From: Typhlomys cinereus
Lineage: Eukaryota > Chordata > Mammalia > Rodentia > Platacanthomyidae
DNA length: 64,000 nucleotides
Direction of reading: 5' to 3'
Assembly: GCA_023101885.1 (NCBI GenBank)
Contig: JALPQD010000116.1
Location: 868,001-932,000, forward strand
Positions within the stretch are counted from its first letter, which is position 1; every line of letters starts with the position of its first letter. The translations under genes were made by a program, and so were the position numbers. A model generated the notes under the pieces. That model searched no databases. It was given only the letters and a program-made list of their open reading frames with translations, and was not told where the DNA came from. This document shows, piece by piece, positions 34,101 to 48,600 of this stretch.

Positions 34101-37100
34101 AGAAAGAATATAGGCACAGTATTGCAAACTGGTATTTAACCCTACAAACACTCTTATAATTTAATATTTTTCTAAAATTATTTTATTTTTCTAGTTTTAC
34201 ATATATATCGAGTACTTATCTGTGCCCTTCTCCATCCCTCCTCCCTTCCATCTTCTCCCTTCTCTTCATCAATCCATCCCACTCCCTCCCACCCTCCTGC
34301 CTGGCTGCTTCTATGGACCTCAGGGTTCCCTCTGGCTTGTCTACTCTTGTGGGGATTCAGGCCTTTTGTGGCATACCAATTTGCCTGTCTTTGGGCCACT
34401 CCATTGATAGGGGCATTTCCCTTCACTTATCCAGCTTTAGTCCCCAAGGTTTCCACCGTATGTTCTTATCTTTCTTGAGTTTCTCAATAGTCTATAGGGG
34501 CAGGTCTGGTAAGGACAAGTCTCATTGCAGTTAGTTCCTAGATGCAGCAGTCCTGGCTTGAGTGGAATGTCTTGTCCAGTGGTGACCCTTCCCATCTTTA
34601 GGTTCTTACAATCTCACTACCTCCTCTTCCGCAAGGCTCCCTAAGCGTTAGGATGGGGAGAGATTAGGTTGGCCTGCTTCTGGGTAAGCTTTGCTGGGTC
34701 GCTAGTACTCTGCATTATGGCTGGCCTTTGTTGTCCAGTTCACTGCTCTTCTACTGTCCTAGGCTGCACCCTGTCAGGGTGTTAAGATCCTCTACTTCTG
34801 TTGTAGAAGACTTCTAGACTGAATGTTATGTGTTCTTCAAATCTATGTTATGTGTTCTTCAAATCTAAAATAGCAGCTATTTTACAGAGCAGCTTGGTGT
34901 TTTCCTACTTGTAGGTTCATTGTCTGTTTTTCCCTATTGATCTATTTCCTTCCCTTTTCTTAGGTTCTTGCTCTAGTTTACAGTAACAGGAATGTGTTCC
35001 ATTCTGACTAGCAGGTCTTGAGGTCAAACACAAAGCTGTTGGTTGTCTCCTTGATCCTCATGTCACTATTACACTGGTAGTCACCTGTTGCCATGGTGAT
35101 TTTATTGCAACTTGCAGATCTCATGAGTTTATGAGGTCTATGATTATTTCTCTTCCCCAGTATCTTTTACAATATTCCTTAGTATTATGTAAGCTGTCCA
35201 GCAAGGAGGAAGTTCTCAGACCAGGTCCAGTTGATGTATTTTGCCTATGTTCTATGATCCGCATGTGTTGCATCTTTGTAATTTAATACTGAGAATAAAA
35301 ATTAAAGCAGCAGTTGTAACAGTGAACAATGACTAAGAATCCCTATGTTCTAGGAATTGTTCTAAGTACTCCTTCCAGGTGAATGCATTTAACTTTTCTA
35401 ACTGTCCTATATGAGAGGGACTACTATGATTCCCTCTTTCAAACAAGGAGACAGAGGCACAGAGAGTTTGAAAATTTGCCCAGTGAATGCTGGAGAGATG
35501 GTTTGGTGATTAATAGTGCTTGTGGTACAACCGTGAAGACTTGAGTTCAGATCCCAGTCACCCATGCTTGAAACTCCAGCTCTGTTGGTGGGCAAAGTCA
35601 GAGAGATTTCTGAGTCTCACTGGATGCTAGAATTCATCAAAATAAGCAAGCTCTGGGTTCAGAGAGCCTTTGTCTCAAAGGCCTAAGTTGGACAATGATA
35701 AAGGAGGACACCCAGTGCCTTCTACTGGACTCTGCATATGCACACCACACACATGTGGGAGTGCACCAAACAACACACGCCATACTCTTTCATGTGCAAA
35801 ATAAATCTAAAAAGCCCAAGTTAAAACAATATTTAAAAAAATAAAAAACATCTGAGTGGGACATGGTGGCATAAACCTTTAATTCCAACATTCAAGGAGG
35901 CTAAGGCAGGAGGACCATGAGTTTGAGATCAGTCCGGACTACACAATAAGACTCTGTTTTGAGCTAGCAAGATCACTTGGTGGGTAAGGCTCCTACTCAC
36001 AAGCCTGCCAACTTGAGTTTGATCCCTGGCAGCCCACATAGTGGAATGAAAGAGCTGACTTCTGCAAGTGATTCTCTGACCTCTATCCATGTACCAGGGT
36101 ACATGGTACATGCATGCACACTTCATCTTTCCTTCTCTCTCTTAAATAAATGAGGAAAATACTGAACGAGACTTCGCCTTGAGAAGAAGAAACCCTCCCC
36201 TTAACAAAAACAAAATTTGCCTAAGGTCATAACTAAGAAAGAGCTGATATACAAAACTTGGATTTGTGCCATCCAATATGGCAGTAACCAGACATGGGTT
36301 GCTGTTAGAGTTAAAATTAAGTAAAATAAAATTAAAATTCAGTTCCTCAATTCCTTAACTGTCTTAGCCACTTCTAAGCTACAGGCTATCATATTAGACA
36401 GTGTGGATAACAACACTTTCCATTGTAGAAAGTTCTCTACAAGAAAGGGATCTTGGGCACGAAGGTTGGGGTCGTAACTAAGTGATAGGATGCCTGATTG
36501 ACACATAAAAGGGTCTGGGTTCAATTCCTACTGTTGCCAGGGAGAATAAAAAGAGATGTGTACATGAATGTGGGTCTTTGGCTGGATGAGATTCTGTCTT
36601 GTTAGGTATGACTGCATTGACTACAGATGATAAAGATAGGCTGGTTTAATTCAAATTTAGGTTCAGTATGGATCTGCTATTTGATGCAGAGACATTCACT
36701 TTTCAACCATTGAAAATTGTTTCCAAATCTACTGCATAAGGAAAATAAATTGAAGCTACGAAACCTCTCATTAGGGAGTCACTTGGCACAGCCCCCTGAG
36801 GTTGAAAAGGAAGTTTAGCAGGTGGTTCATGGCTGCCCAGATAGTCATATCAGTAGCTGGGGATAGAGACTCGGGATTCACACTACCCATTTCATTCATT
36901 CCCACAACTTCTGTCTTAATAGGACTTCATTGGGCTGGCATCTGAAGCACCCTCGAATTGCTGTAGAATCATCACGCTTCTCTGGGAAGCCTGCTCACCT
37001 CATGGACGTTTCTTCCTTGTTGCTGACTATCAGGGTCTGCTTGTATGGGGGCATCCCAGACTGATAGATGAAGCAGGTCCCAAAGTTGTAGCTGGTGAAG

Positions 37101-40100
37101 GAGAAATTGACAGCGGGGCTCACAGCACAGCCCACGATGGTGCATGTGAATGTTGGGCCATGGTTGATCTGCAGAGAGAGAAGGGCAGGGTGGAGGGGGA
37201 GGAGGCTGGGTTAGAAGTGGATGGGCAAGGCAGTTTCAACCTTAGGGCAAGAAGGAAAGTGGTTGTTGCTTTACCAGGCTCCAGAGATTCCATCGCAATC
37301 AGTTAGAATTTAGCTATTTCCAATCCGGTACTCTAACCAGACTCTAAACTGGCTCTTGGTTTCTTCCCCTGGCAATGGCTCAGCTTGAAGGCTGAGAGAT
37401 TGGCGGGCACTGCTAGTTACCATACAAGGCTCTGGTGGCCATGGGTCTAGGTGGAAAGTTTAATTTGTCTAAAACTTTATTTTATCTAATATTAGTAAAG
37501 CCTAGCCATCTTTTTCTTGGTTAGTAGAATGGTATACATTCTCTGTTCTTGTATGCATGTCCTTGACTCCAAAGTGTCTCTTGTGGACAATACATAGTAG
37601 GATCATGCGTACCTCTCCCCCCATCAACCCCCCAGCATTGTCAATTTATGTCTTCTTATTGGAGTGTTTAATTCATTTACATTCAATGTTGTTCCTAAAA
37701 TGGTAGAATTTGTCTTCTGTCTTGTTCTTTCCTCTAAAAGCCTGTCTTTTTCAATCTTCTTCTATACTATCTGAACTCTATAATCATCTCTTTGACCATT
37801 TCCTTCTAGTGATTGTGCTGAGGATTACCCTTAAATTTATAATAGTATAGTTTATAGAAGTTACAACTTTGCTCAGCAGTATGAAAACTTTGTTAATATG
37901 TAGTCAATTTCCTTTCCCTTTCTTTGTATTATTTATCATCATACAAACTGTCTTTGACCCAGAATATACTTATTGTTTTATGTAGTTACTTTTAAAACTG
38001 GGAGAGTTACAAACAAAAATTACATTTATACAAATTTATAAAAATACTATCTGCAACTACCTATACAGGTGCTCTTTACTTTTCCCCCCTCCCTTCCGCC
38101 TCCTCTCCTTTCCCGCCCCACTCCCCTCCCTATCTTCCCTTCCCTTCCTTTCTTTTGTTCCCTTCCACTTCATTCTTTTCATTTTTAAAGTTTTTAATTC
38201 ATGTAGATTCATTGTGCATAACAATGACCTTCATTACTACATGTTCACACATGTATATAATGCACTTCAATCACATTCAACTCTATTACCCTCTCTCTTG
38301 ACCCTCCTCCTCCCACTGATCCTCTTCCAAATTCATCTCCTTCTACTTTCATGTCTTTTTAGAAGATGGGGTTGGGGAGTGAACCTATGTAGAGGCCAGG
38401 AAACTTCCTTTTTGCTTAAAATGGAATCTTGTTATGTAGTTCAGGCTTGTCTCAAACTCTCAATCCTCCGGCCTCAGTTTCTTTTTTTTTTTTTTTTTTT
38501 TTAGTGTAATTTTCTTCTTTCATTACACTTTTCTTTTTAGATAATAACAACTCACATGGATGTGATTGTTATGAAATTTCCATACATTCTTGCATATATG
38601 TGCTCATTAAAGGAATATCTACTTATTGACCATCAGGCTCCGGGCAATGTGAAGAGCCATAGTCTGAAATTTTTTTTTTTTTTTTTTTTATTTCAGCTCA
38701 TACAAACTTATTAGGTACACCAGTTCCCTCCCTCCCTCCTCCTCCCCCCGTACCCCCTGCTCCCCCTCCCCACCCCTCTCCCTCCCCATCCCCCAGTGCC
38801 TCCCACCCCAATTCCCAGAGAGTCCTTTCTTGTGCATGACTGATTTTCCTCTGGGCCCTCCTCTCCGATGACGTACAAGGACCCAGTGGCCTTTGCCGAA
38901 CCCTTTCCCGTGTTCCCCTTAGGTATAGGAACACTGCTGTGGCTGCCAATTCTTTGCCTCCAAGGATCTTGGTGCCTTTAGCAGATGCTAGACTTTGTGA
39001 GGTCAACAGTGTGTTGGACAATGCGCAGGGCATGCAAAGTCCAATTATGATTGCTTCAGCCCTAACTAGTATAGAGTATCTTACATATCATTGCTCCTCC
39101 CATCCTTATGCTCTTACACTCTTACCGCCCCCTCTTCCGCAAATTTCCCTGAGCTTCAAGATGGGGAGAGACTAAGCTGGCCTAGTTCTAGGTGGTTGAT
39201 ATAGAGTCTCTGAAGTTCTGGATTGTGGTTTGTTGATTTTCTTTTGCAGTTTTGCTGCTCCTGCAATGCCCTTCACTCCATCCTGGTGGGCATTGTATGT
39301 TACCCCCTGGCCAGAGACAAAAAGCTGTTAGAGTCTTGTGATAAAAGCACATTCAAAGGTAGATGTAATAAAAGTGGGAAACCACAGTGAGGGAGGGGTC
39401 TATCACCCATTTGCAAAATTGTTACTTTTTATCTGCCAGACTATATGCCCTCCTCTTCTGGTGAGATCACTCCCCCTCAGTAGTAAATGATCAGGAACAA
39501 AAGTCTGTGAACTTAATCAGATGTTTCATTACTTATTTGGGTCCTTGGTGGAGGCCTATTTTCCCTGCTGTAACATGGTCCCTTCTCTCCTTCTTTCTGG
39601 TGTGGCCCTCCTACCCCATCCCTCCTGTTCATAATCCTTGGAATTCCTGTCTCTAGGTGGGCTGGGTGGGTTTGGTACTAGCAGCCACCTATTAGGGAGT
39701 ACATACGTCCGGCCTCAGTTTCTCAGCACTGGGGTTACAGACATGCTGTACCACACCCAAACCTTCTTCATTTCTTCATGTGGACTTGAGCTTCTCTAGT
39801 GTCTCTTTCATGTCAATATGAAGGAACCCTTTATTGTTTCATGCAGTCAAGTGTGCTAGTGATATATTCTGTTTTTATCTGAGAACATCTTGGTGTCTTC
39901 AATTTTTGAAGGATGGTGTTCCTGGGTATGATTTTTTTTCCCAGACTTTTCCTGTCAGCGCTTTGAATATATCACCCCATTGTCTCTAGGTTTCCAAGGC
40001 TTCTAAGGAGAATCATCTGTTTATCTGCTGGTTTCAAGATTCTCTGCCTTTTAGCAGTTGGAATATTCATGTCTAGATATAGCTCTCTATGAACTTATCT

Positions 40101-43100
40101 TGTGTGGAGCTTGTTGAGCTTTGTGGTTGGTTAATGGCTTTAAAATCCAATCTAGGAAATTTGGGGACATTATGTCTTTAAATATTCTTTCTATCCCTTT
40201 TATCTTTCTTTCCTTCTGGATCTTCCATGACGTATCTGCTGGTTTCCCCTTACTGGCTGAGGCTCTTTTTTTTTCTTTTTATTCTCTGATCTCAAATTGG
40301 TGATTCTTTTGCCACATCAACTTGGTTATTGAGCCCTTCTTATTAATTTTCTATTTCAACTATTATACTTTTCAACTCTAAAATTTACATGGTTATGATT
40401 CCTATGTTTTTAATGGTATTCTCTATTTGGCAAAACATCCCTCTTATATTTTCCAGTAGTTACGTAGACATGGTTTCCTGTCATTCTTTGCATGAATTTT
40501 ATCTTTTTGGTGGTGGGATTGAACCTAGGACCTTGTGCAGGCTAATCATACTCTCTATCACTCTTGAATGTATTTTAAGCAGTTGATTTCATGTATCTGT
40601 TTTGTAAATCCCCAATTTTTTTTTGGAGAAAGTTTCAATGGATGATTTTTTTCTTGTATGGGTCCAACTTTCTTGTTTCTTTTTATATGTCTTTTTTTTT
40701 TTGTTGGAAATTGGAGAGTTAATATAATGTGCCTACTCTGGAAATCGGATCTCATAATCCCGCAACCTAGGTTTGTTACTATTTGTAATAGTTATTTTTA
40801 ACTGTTGCTGTGAGAGAGCATTCAATTTATTTATTTATTTACATATGGTTCCAGAGGTGGGAAATAGTCTTTCATGGTGGAGGCGACATGGCTGGTGGCT
40901 AAAGCTGGAGGCAGGCTAAATCACTGCAAACATCCTGGAGACTCAGAGCTGTTCATTCCAGTAGGCTAGTGGGTGATGGCTGAGAACATCTTGGTGTCTT
41001 CAATTTTTGGAGGGTAGTTTTCCTGGGTATGATTTGACATTAGAGTGTTGAAGAAGCAGAGAGTCTTTCTTCCCAGTCTTCTGTTCTATGGTTCCTTTTA
41101 TCTGGTCTGCTTCTGGGAGGTTCCAATCAGATCTAGGGCTGGTCTTTGTATTGTAAATGTATTGTACTGGATAATCTCTTCAGGTAGTCTGACAGCTGAT
41201 TTTAGTTAATGCCAAGTGTGGTCAAGTTGACTCCCAGAATTAACTATCACACTATTGTTTCTTTTTATCTTTATTTTGTCTAGTAGCTTTTTCAGTAAAG
41301 TGTACACAATAGCCTCCTTATCTCTATCTGGGAATGTTATTCTAAGTATCCCAGTGGATACCTGTAACCTAGTGCTTATATATAGTCAATGTTTTTCTTA
41401 TGCATATATGCCTATAATGATGCTGTTTATAAATTACATACAATAAGATAGTAGCAACTACTGATAAGGTAGAATAACAAAAACAATGCACTATTAGTAA
41501 TTATGCAAATGTGGTTATTCTCTCTCAGAACATACTTTTGCACTGCATTTATCCTTATCACACTCAAAGGAAGGTCTGGATGACTTCCCATTGATTTATG
41601 TGAATGGCCAGCATTGCCATTCTTGTGCTTTTGGCCATTATTAAGTAAAGTAAGGGTTACTTTAATACAGGTGCCACAATACCCCAATAGCCAATTTCAA
41701 GTGATAAGTGCGTAGTCGATACAATGTGGATACATCAGACAGAGGAATCATTTATGTCCTAGGAAGGATGAAGTGGAAAGGAATGAGATTTTTGTCACAC
41801 TTTCAGAATAGCATATCACTTGAAATTTATAAACTTTATTTCTAGAATTTTCTATTTAATAATTTCAGACTGTGGTTGTGATCACTTGAGACCACAGAAA
41901 TCAGAAATATAGGTAAGGTGGAGCTTCTGCGCTTTTATTTATGTAATGCGTGGTCATTGAATTATCTGCTCAGTTAGCTTAGTGGAAATTGAGCAGTTGA
42001 ACACAGATCTCCTTAAATGCCTAGGATTAATAAGTCTCCCAGCTTTTGCCTCTGTGCAGCGGGGCATGCCACTCAGGGAGGTAGCCATCAACTCTGTCTC
42101 CTGTTTTGTCATTATAGAATCTAAATGTTAGCTACAGGTAAGAACTGAAGTACTACTCAACAGTACCATACTCCTAAGATTTGCATGTGGGCCTTGATTC
42201 CAGGGGCTGTGCTGCGACAGACCCTTTTCTAACTTGTCCTTTTGTTTGCTACAACAGTCAATGTCACCTGAGGCAGTTTCTGTGTTAAACGATTACCACT
42301 GATGGGTTTGGACAAATGGCCCACAAGAAAAGGCCGTTTGCCATGGCCAACCTTTGAGTCAGATGGAATAAAAATAAGCCCATGAATGAAGGCTTCCATT
42401 GACCTTCTAGATTGGGCAAATAATAACAATTCTTTTACAATGGAGATCTCAGAGAATTCCAAACCTGTTCTGCCTCTTCTAGTGCCTTAATAGGTTATTG
42501 ATCCACACTGACTGCTGAACTGTTATTTTCAAGACTACTACAGAGCTGGGTAAAGGCTGGGAATAGCACAAATTAAAATACTGCAAACCTTCTGTCTCTA
42601 CTGCTACACAGCCATTCTTTTTGACTGTGCTCTGAGCATTGTTGCAAGCATATGACCAATTTCCAGGGCAGTTAGCTTTAAATGCCAATGTGACAGCTGA
42701 AAACTGAGCTTTTAGGCACACCTGTGAAGAATTACTTAGCTAAAGGAAGCCCCTGGGCAGGTGGATAAGATGGAGAGAACGGGTTGGCTTTGGCAGACTG
42801 ACAAGCTAGAAAGGATGCCCCTCTCTCAGCAATTCCAGTGGCTAAGGCATGGTCAGTTCCCTGAGGTCCAGATGCTGTTATCACGTTCCTGCCATAATGG
42901 ATTAAGCCTAAAAATGTGAGCATGAATCATAAAATCCCTTGTTCCCCTGAATTATTTGGGCCGTGTATTTATCACAAGCAACTGGACCAAGAAAATCAAG
43001 ATACTGGTTTTGCCAGTGTCTAACTTGCCATCAAAGGGCATTATTTTGAGAAAGAATAGTTTTTAGGCAGTTTTAGAATAGACTGGGAAGATCTTTGAAG

Positions 43101-45574
43101 GTCTTTGAAGGTCATTTTCCACTGCTGGGATTATCCTGAAGGAACATACCCTGTCAGTCTAGAAGAACTGGTTCTAATCCCCCACAGAGATAAAGTTGCC
43201 AAATTCCCCCAACTCTCTGTTTATGAAAGGATATGGAGATGAAGTTCTCCATTGCAAAAAAGTTAAGTTCCTCAAAAAACAAAAACAAAAACAAAAATCA
43301 CCACCACCACCAACAGTTCTACCAGGAGGTCGGCCACAGGGTCAATTGGGCTGGGCTCTGATATGAACAGACCAATCAAATGTAGGAGGCCAAAAGCCCC
43401 AATGGAGTTTGCAGAAACTGGAGCTGGCCAATGAAGAGAAGTCACTTTTTCTGGGTTTGCCCAGGTTCATAAATACCCCTGACCCTGCCAGCCATCTTTG
43501 TTCTCTTGTCCCTCATGGACTCCGTGTCTATGACATTTGTCTATGTCTTTCTCTTCTAATAAACTCTGCCTTAATCCTCTATACATGGTCTGGTCTCCAT
43601 TTTTGACTCCTAAACACAAGAATGTGGACATAAAATCCCACAACAATTTCTGATATCCTTTTCTATCACCTCTGCTGACATCACCGATTCTTGGTTTTCA
43701 TCTAAAACACTCATCTTGGGAAATACACATTTTCTTTCTCTGTCCCACTCTCTGCTCTCATTCATTCAAATTTCTGAATGGTATGCCAGTGCATGACTGG
43801 TCAATTGCTTTTCCATTGCCACTGGCAATGAAACTGGCTAGAGACTATGGGAACTCTTTCCAAAATGACCAACCTGTAGAAGTTTCTGAATAGATAGAGA
43901 ACATAGAACACACAGGAGAATCAACCAGTTGGGGACAACAGTTTGGACAGCATCAAATGGTCTCACCTTGAGTTTGAGATCCAGGGCCTTCAAGGAACAC
44001 TTCTGAAATGGCTGGAAAGACAGCGTGGCATGTTCAGTCTGTCCCACATCCACATTGTTTTCAGTGGGTGAAAATTCCAAGTACTGCAAGAGGGATTTGG
44101 GTCCAGAAAGCTCTGCCTGGAAGATGAAGTTGAACTTCCCAGTGTTGATAAAGATGAATTCACACTGGACGCATTCATTTAACTCCACCTGAGAAATGGA
44201 ATGAGAGCAAGAAGCAAGACAGAGATAGAGAGCAAGAAGGGAATGAGGGAAAAAGATATAGAGATAGATAGAGAGAGAAAGAGAACAGAGTAGTGATTGC
44301 AAACAACAGACACACAGATCCCTTGTCTGGAAAAATATCCTTTGAGAAGTAAGGCTATAAGGATGGTGCATGACATCAGTAAGCTGGGTACTATTGGCTA
44401 AATGTAGCCAGGTATTCTAGCAAGAAATACCAAACCATTGGGGAGTCTTTTATATTTAAAACTTAAGTTGGTAGTTAAATTCTGAGATGGCCTAATCTTT
44501 CCCATTTGTTTCATGGAAACGTTCTTTGTGTGTGTGTGCGTGCATGTGTATATGTGTGTTCACATGTACGTGGGCACACAGATGTGTGAGGGTGCATGCC
44601 CATGCATGTATGCACACGTGTGTTGAAGACCTAAGTTGACATCAGGCATCTTCTTCAATTGCTTTCCACTTTGGCGACTAAGGCAGGAACTCTCAAATGA
44701 ACCTAGAGTTTACCATCAGCTAAGCTAGGTTAGGTTGCCTTGGGGATTCCCTGTCTTTGTCTCCCTGAGTGTTGGGATTTCAGGTGGCTGGTGGCTGACT
44801 TGTCTACTGTCTTATGTGGACTCTACAATCTAAACTCTGGTCGTCATGCTTGTGGGGCAAGTGCCTTATCCACTGAACCATCTCTCCAGCCCAAATATAA
44901 GCATTCTCATTCCTCTTTACTACTTCTGCCCCTGAAAAATAAAGAAAAGCAATGTACGTTCTAGAGAATAAAACCAACAGATTTCTAGTCTCTCTGACTT
45001 TTGAGACAGCTCATAGTCACTTGTGCCATCTGGCCCAGCTGAATGAAGAAACAGAGATAGAAGTCCTTGTTGTACCTTACCTCATAGAAGTTGATGATGT
45101 TGGTTTCAGTGGTTGTCAAGACTATGGTAGAACCGGTCCTGTCCTTGCACTTGACCTCTGCATTCATTGTGTAGCCCTCGGCCTTGACATTTAATGTCAG
45201 AGGGTGGACTTTCTTTTTCACATTGCAGACCAAGTTAAAGTTCACATCTCCTTCCTCCTTTGGTGTGAAGAAAATATCGATCGGGAACCTAGTTGGTGAA
45301 CAAGACCACAAATTAACTGACTAAGCCACCTAGTTAAAAGCTGATTAAAAATATGAGCCTACTGGATTAGCAGATACACTGTAAGTAAAAGGCATCAAAA
45401 AACAGCACTCCAAATTAGGTGGATTTTAAAGAGCTAGATCCACATATTAAGCAGTAAGGAAAGACTATAAGTATGAGAGAAAATATTGAATATTTGCATT
45501 GGCCTAAATTCATCAAGAAAATGAATACCAGGGAACAGAAGTCTTACAGATGGAAGAGAATTTTTATTTTATCT

Positions 45575-45621
<47 letters not shown>

Positions 45622-48600
45622 CAGAGGGCACTGTGTGTCCCTGTGGAGGCCCAAGGTTGACCTTGGGAATCATCCTGGATTGCTTGTACCTCTTTTTTGC
45701 TTTGCTCTGGAATTTCCCAGGCTTTGCCCACCAGGACTGGAAGTGCAGCAGGCTGCTGTCATTTCCACCTGGCGTTTTTACATGGGATCTGGGATCTGAA
45801 CTCAGGACCTTCTGCTTGTGAAGCAGAGTCTTAACCCCTGAGCCATCTCTCCAATCAGGAAATTTTTTTTGTGTGTGTAAGTGGGGCATTCCAAAAGATT
45901 CTCCTGGATGGCATGCCTGGGGTCCTTACTATGATGAAAAGGTACACCCTGAGGCCTTCAATTCTTCTTACCTGGATAGTGGTGGGATCCACCCTTCCAT
46001 GGGACATACCACCAGACTGTTACTGAATCCCTCAGAATATCGGGAATTGTCCTGGAAGGCAAAATTGAACCCCTGGTCCTCCTTATTGATGATCTTCACT
46101 GTCTCTCGGGCTTCCCTGCCTGGGGAAGAAACCACAGCTGTCAAAAGTGATCTCCTGCACTCAAAGGAAGCCATTCTCGAGGGGCCCCAGCTTCCTTTCC
46201 CTTCTGTCCCAACTCCTCAGCCATTCACTACCACACTGCCACTCACTCTCCTGGTGACCTTCTCCTTTAGGAGACTCTGCATCTTTGCATCTTTCTAGAA
46301 CTTTCCTTTGCTAATTTGTCTGCTTCTTCTAGAAGGGTGGTATCTCTAACCAACCATCACTCTCCTGGGATGCCTTCCTCTTCCCTTGCTCCTTCAGACC
46401 CAAGACCCATCATCCTTAGCCTGTTAATGGGGACTTCTCCCTCCTGAAATGGCTCAAGGAATTCCCAACACTTTAATAAGTAATGCCTTCATTGGTTTCT
46501 TTTGAATTTAGACTCTGGATATGCCAGGAACTTCCTCTCCAGGATCTTGAAATACATCACCTTTTATTTTGCTTTCTTTTTTAGGATCATTTTATCTAAT
46601 TCTCTCCTCTCCCCAATTCTTTAGGGATCAGGTTTGTCAGAGTTAGCAAATAACTTTTTAGCATAAACACATCCTATATACTCTATGGGATATTTATACT
46701 AACATGCTGTTTATTCAATCTGAAATTAAAATATAACTGTGCATCTTGCATTTCATCTGGCAATCCTGGCTGGGACTGTAATTGGAACTTGATGAAATTC
46801 ACATTTAATTTGGGAAGAACTGACAAAATGTTTAGCTTTTATTTGGAGGCATTTTAACATTAAAGTATATTAAATCTAATTTTTGTCAGATAGATCCTGT
46901 AACTTTCTCGTTACATTTACCTTTAGATATTGTGTATTTGGTCAGTATTAAATAGAATTTTTATTTGTTTCTAGGTGCTTAAAAAAGGACCTGTTAAAAA
47001 AAAAAGGACGTGTTGTTTTATTATTTTCTTTCCCACGTTACTAAATAAACCCGATTCAAGTAGTTTTTCCTCTAAAACCTCAAGATTTTTGTGTGTATAG
47101 TCATTAGAATCAGATAGTTAATTTTTTAAAAATCTTTCTCCTTTAATGCTAATTCCACTTATTTTATTTTCTGGTTTGTCCTGTTAAGACATTGTTAAGA
47201 CAATGTTGATTTTTAATGGTGATGATAAGATCCTTGCCTACTTTCTTTAATTGAAGCACTTTCAGTAACTCATTGTAAGATCATATTTTCCTGACTCTTG
47301 ATTTTGATTATTATTTTGAAGTATTCCCATTAATTACTTTTTTTCTACTGGAAGTTTTTTTGGGGAGCGGGAGAAAGGAGTGTCTGCTGAATTTTAGCAA
47401 TGACTTTTTGACTTATTAACATGATCTGAGAATTGTTCTTTAGTCCATTGATATAATGATTATACTGAAATCTACATCATTACATTCTTAGATTAAATTT
47501 TTTGTCTTGATGTTGTTATTCTTTTACAGAATTGTTTGTGTATTTGTTCAAAAACCCTAATGAATACGACCTTACTAAGGTTTTTTCAGCTTAAGAAGTG
47601 CCTTGATAATACACATCTAATACATACATAACTCCTAACCTTGATAAATGAATGATTTTCTTTTTTCCTTCTTGTCCTCTCTTCTCCTCCCCTCCCCTTT
47701 CTCCCCTCTCCTCTCTTCTCTCCTTCTGCCCACTTCCCTCCTGCTTCAATGCACATGTGGTGGTCAGAGGATGATTTTCGGGAATGGTTCTCTCTTTCAA
47801 CCCTAGTTTGGGGGGCAGGGTCACTCTTGTTTCTGCTGCTTCAGGATAGTTGGTCTGTAAGCTACTGACTGATTCTCCTGATTCTGCCTCCCATCTCAAT
47901 ACAGGCATGCTGGGATTACAGTTGATACCACCACATCTGTTTTTTTTTTTTTAAATATATTTTCCAGGTTTTGAACCCAGGTTATTAGACTTCTATGGCA
48001 AGTGTTTTTACCTACCAAGCTATCTCCTCAGCCCACAATATTGATTTCTTTTGATGGAAAGAGAAGGGTGACAGAATAGATGGGGAGAGGTTAAATATTT
48101 TTCTATAAGCCATGACATTGATTGACTTACTGTAAAGAATATTATATTGTAAATAAAAATATACTGAGTTATTTAAAAATTACCTGACTTTATTTGTATT
48201 TTATGCACCTACACATATCTTTGTGAAAAATGTATAAATTTACAAGAAGTCTGATGGTCGCTTCCCTTATACTCTTCAGATCTGTGCTTAACTGTCAACT
48301 TCTCAGTGTCTACTGCCTTCCCTGTTTTTGTTTCCTCTCAGGCTTCCCTAGAGCACTTATCAATGTCTGCATATTACTTCAGTTACTTTTTGGCAGTCTA
48401 CTTCCTGTGATTATAATACACATCACAAGGGTGGGGACTATAAGGGTCAGATTAAGGGCTTATAATAATTTTCTTTTTCTTTTCAGATGGAACCTAAGGC
48501 TTTACACATGCTTTCAAGCATTCTGCTGCTGAGTTATATCTTAATTCCATCAATAATCTTTGAACCTAATATGTGCATATAAGGAAGGCAGAGCAATTTG

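Larger units (their letters stand above)
33339..36998 (-). other. HYDIN intron n-10/n-9
   Basis: No exon is missing by phase. It contains a reversed LINE-1-like 3' end (34150-34690), an unassigned stretch 34690-35300, a MIR (35310-35485), a B2-like SINE (35487-35815), a B1 plus B2-like pair (35848-36150) and an ID (36455-36545). 33400-34140 and 36560-36990 show nothing I recognise. Confidence 0.65.
37169..43966 (-). other. HYDIN intron n-11/n-10, the largest in the window
   Basis: 6.8 kb with no exon I can support; phases match across it. It is built largely from an old antisense LINE-1 (37450-38200 and 39790-40700), a B1 carrying a younger LINE-1 insertion, URR1-like pieces and a 3' LTR. 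41260-42600 holds nothing I recognise. Confidence 0.7.

Noticed and set aside
46120..46174. Upstream extension of HYDIN exon n-13 to an in-frame Met
   Set aside because: The join to exon n-14 needs one extra Gly base pair from the TTCCCCAG acceptor; the extension is intron that happens to stay open.
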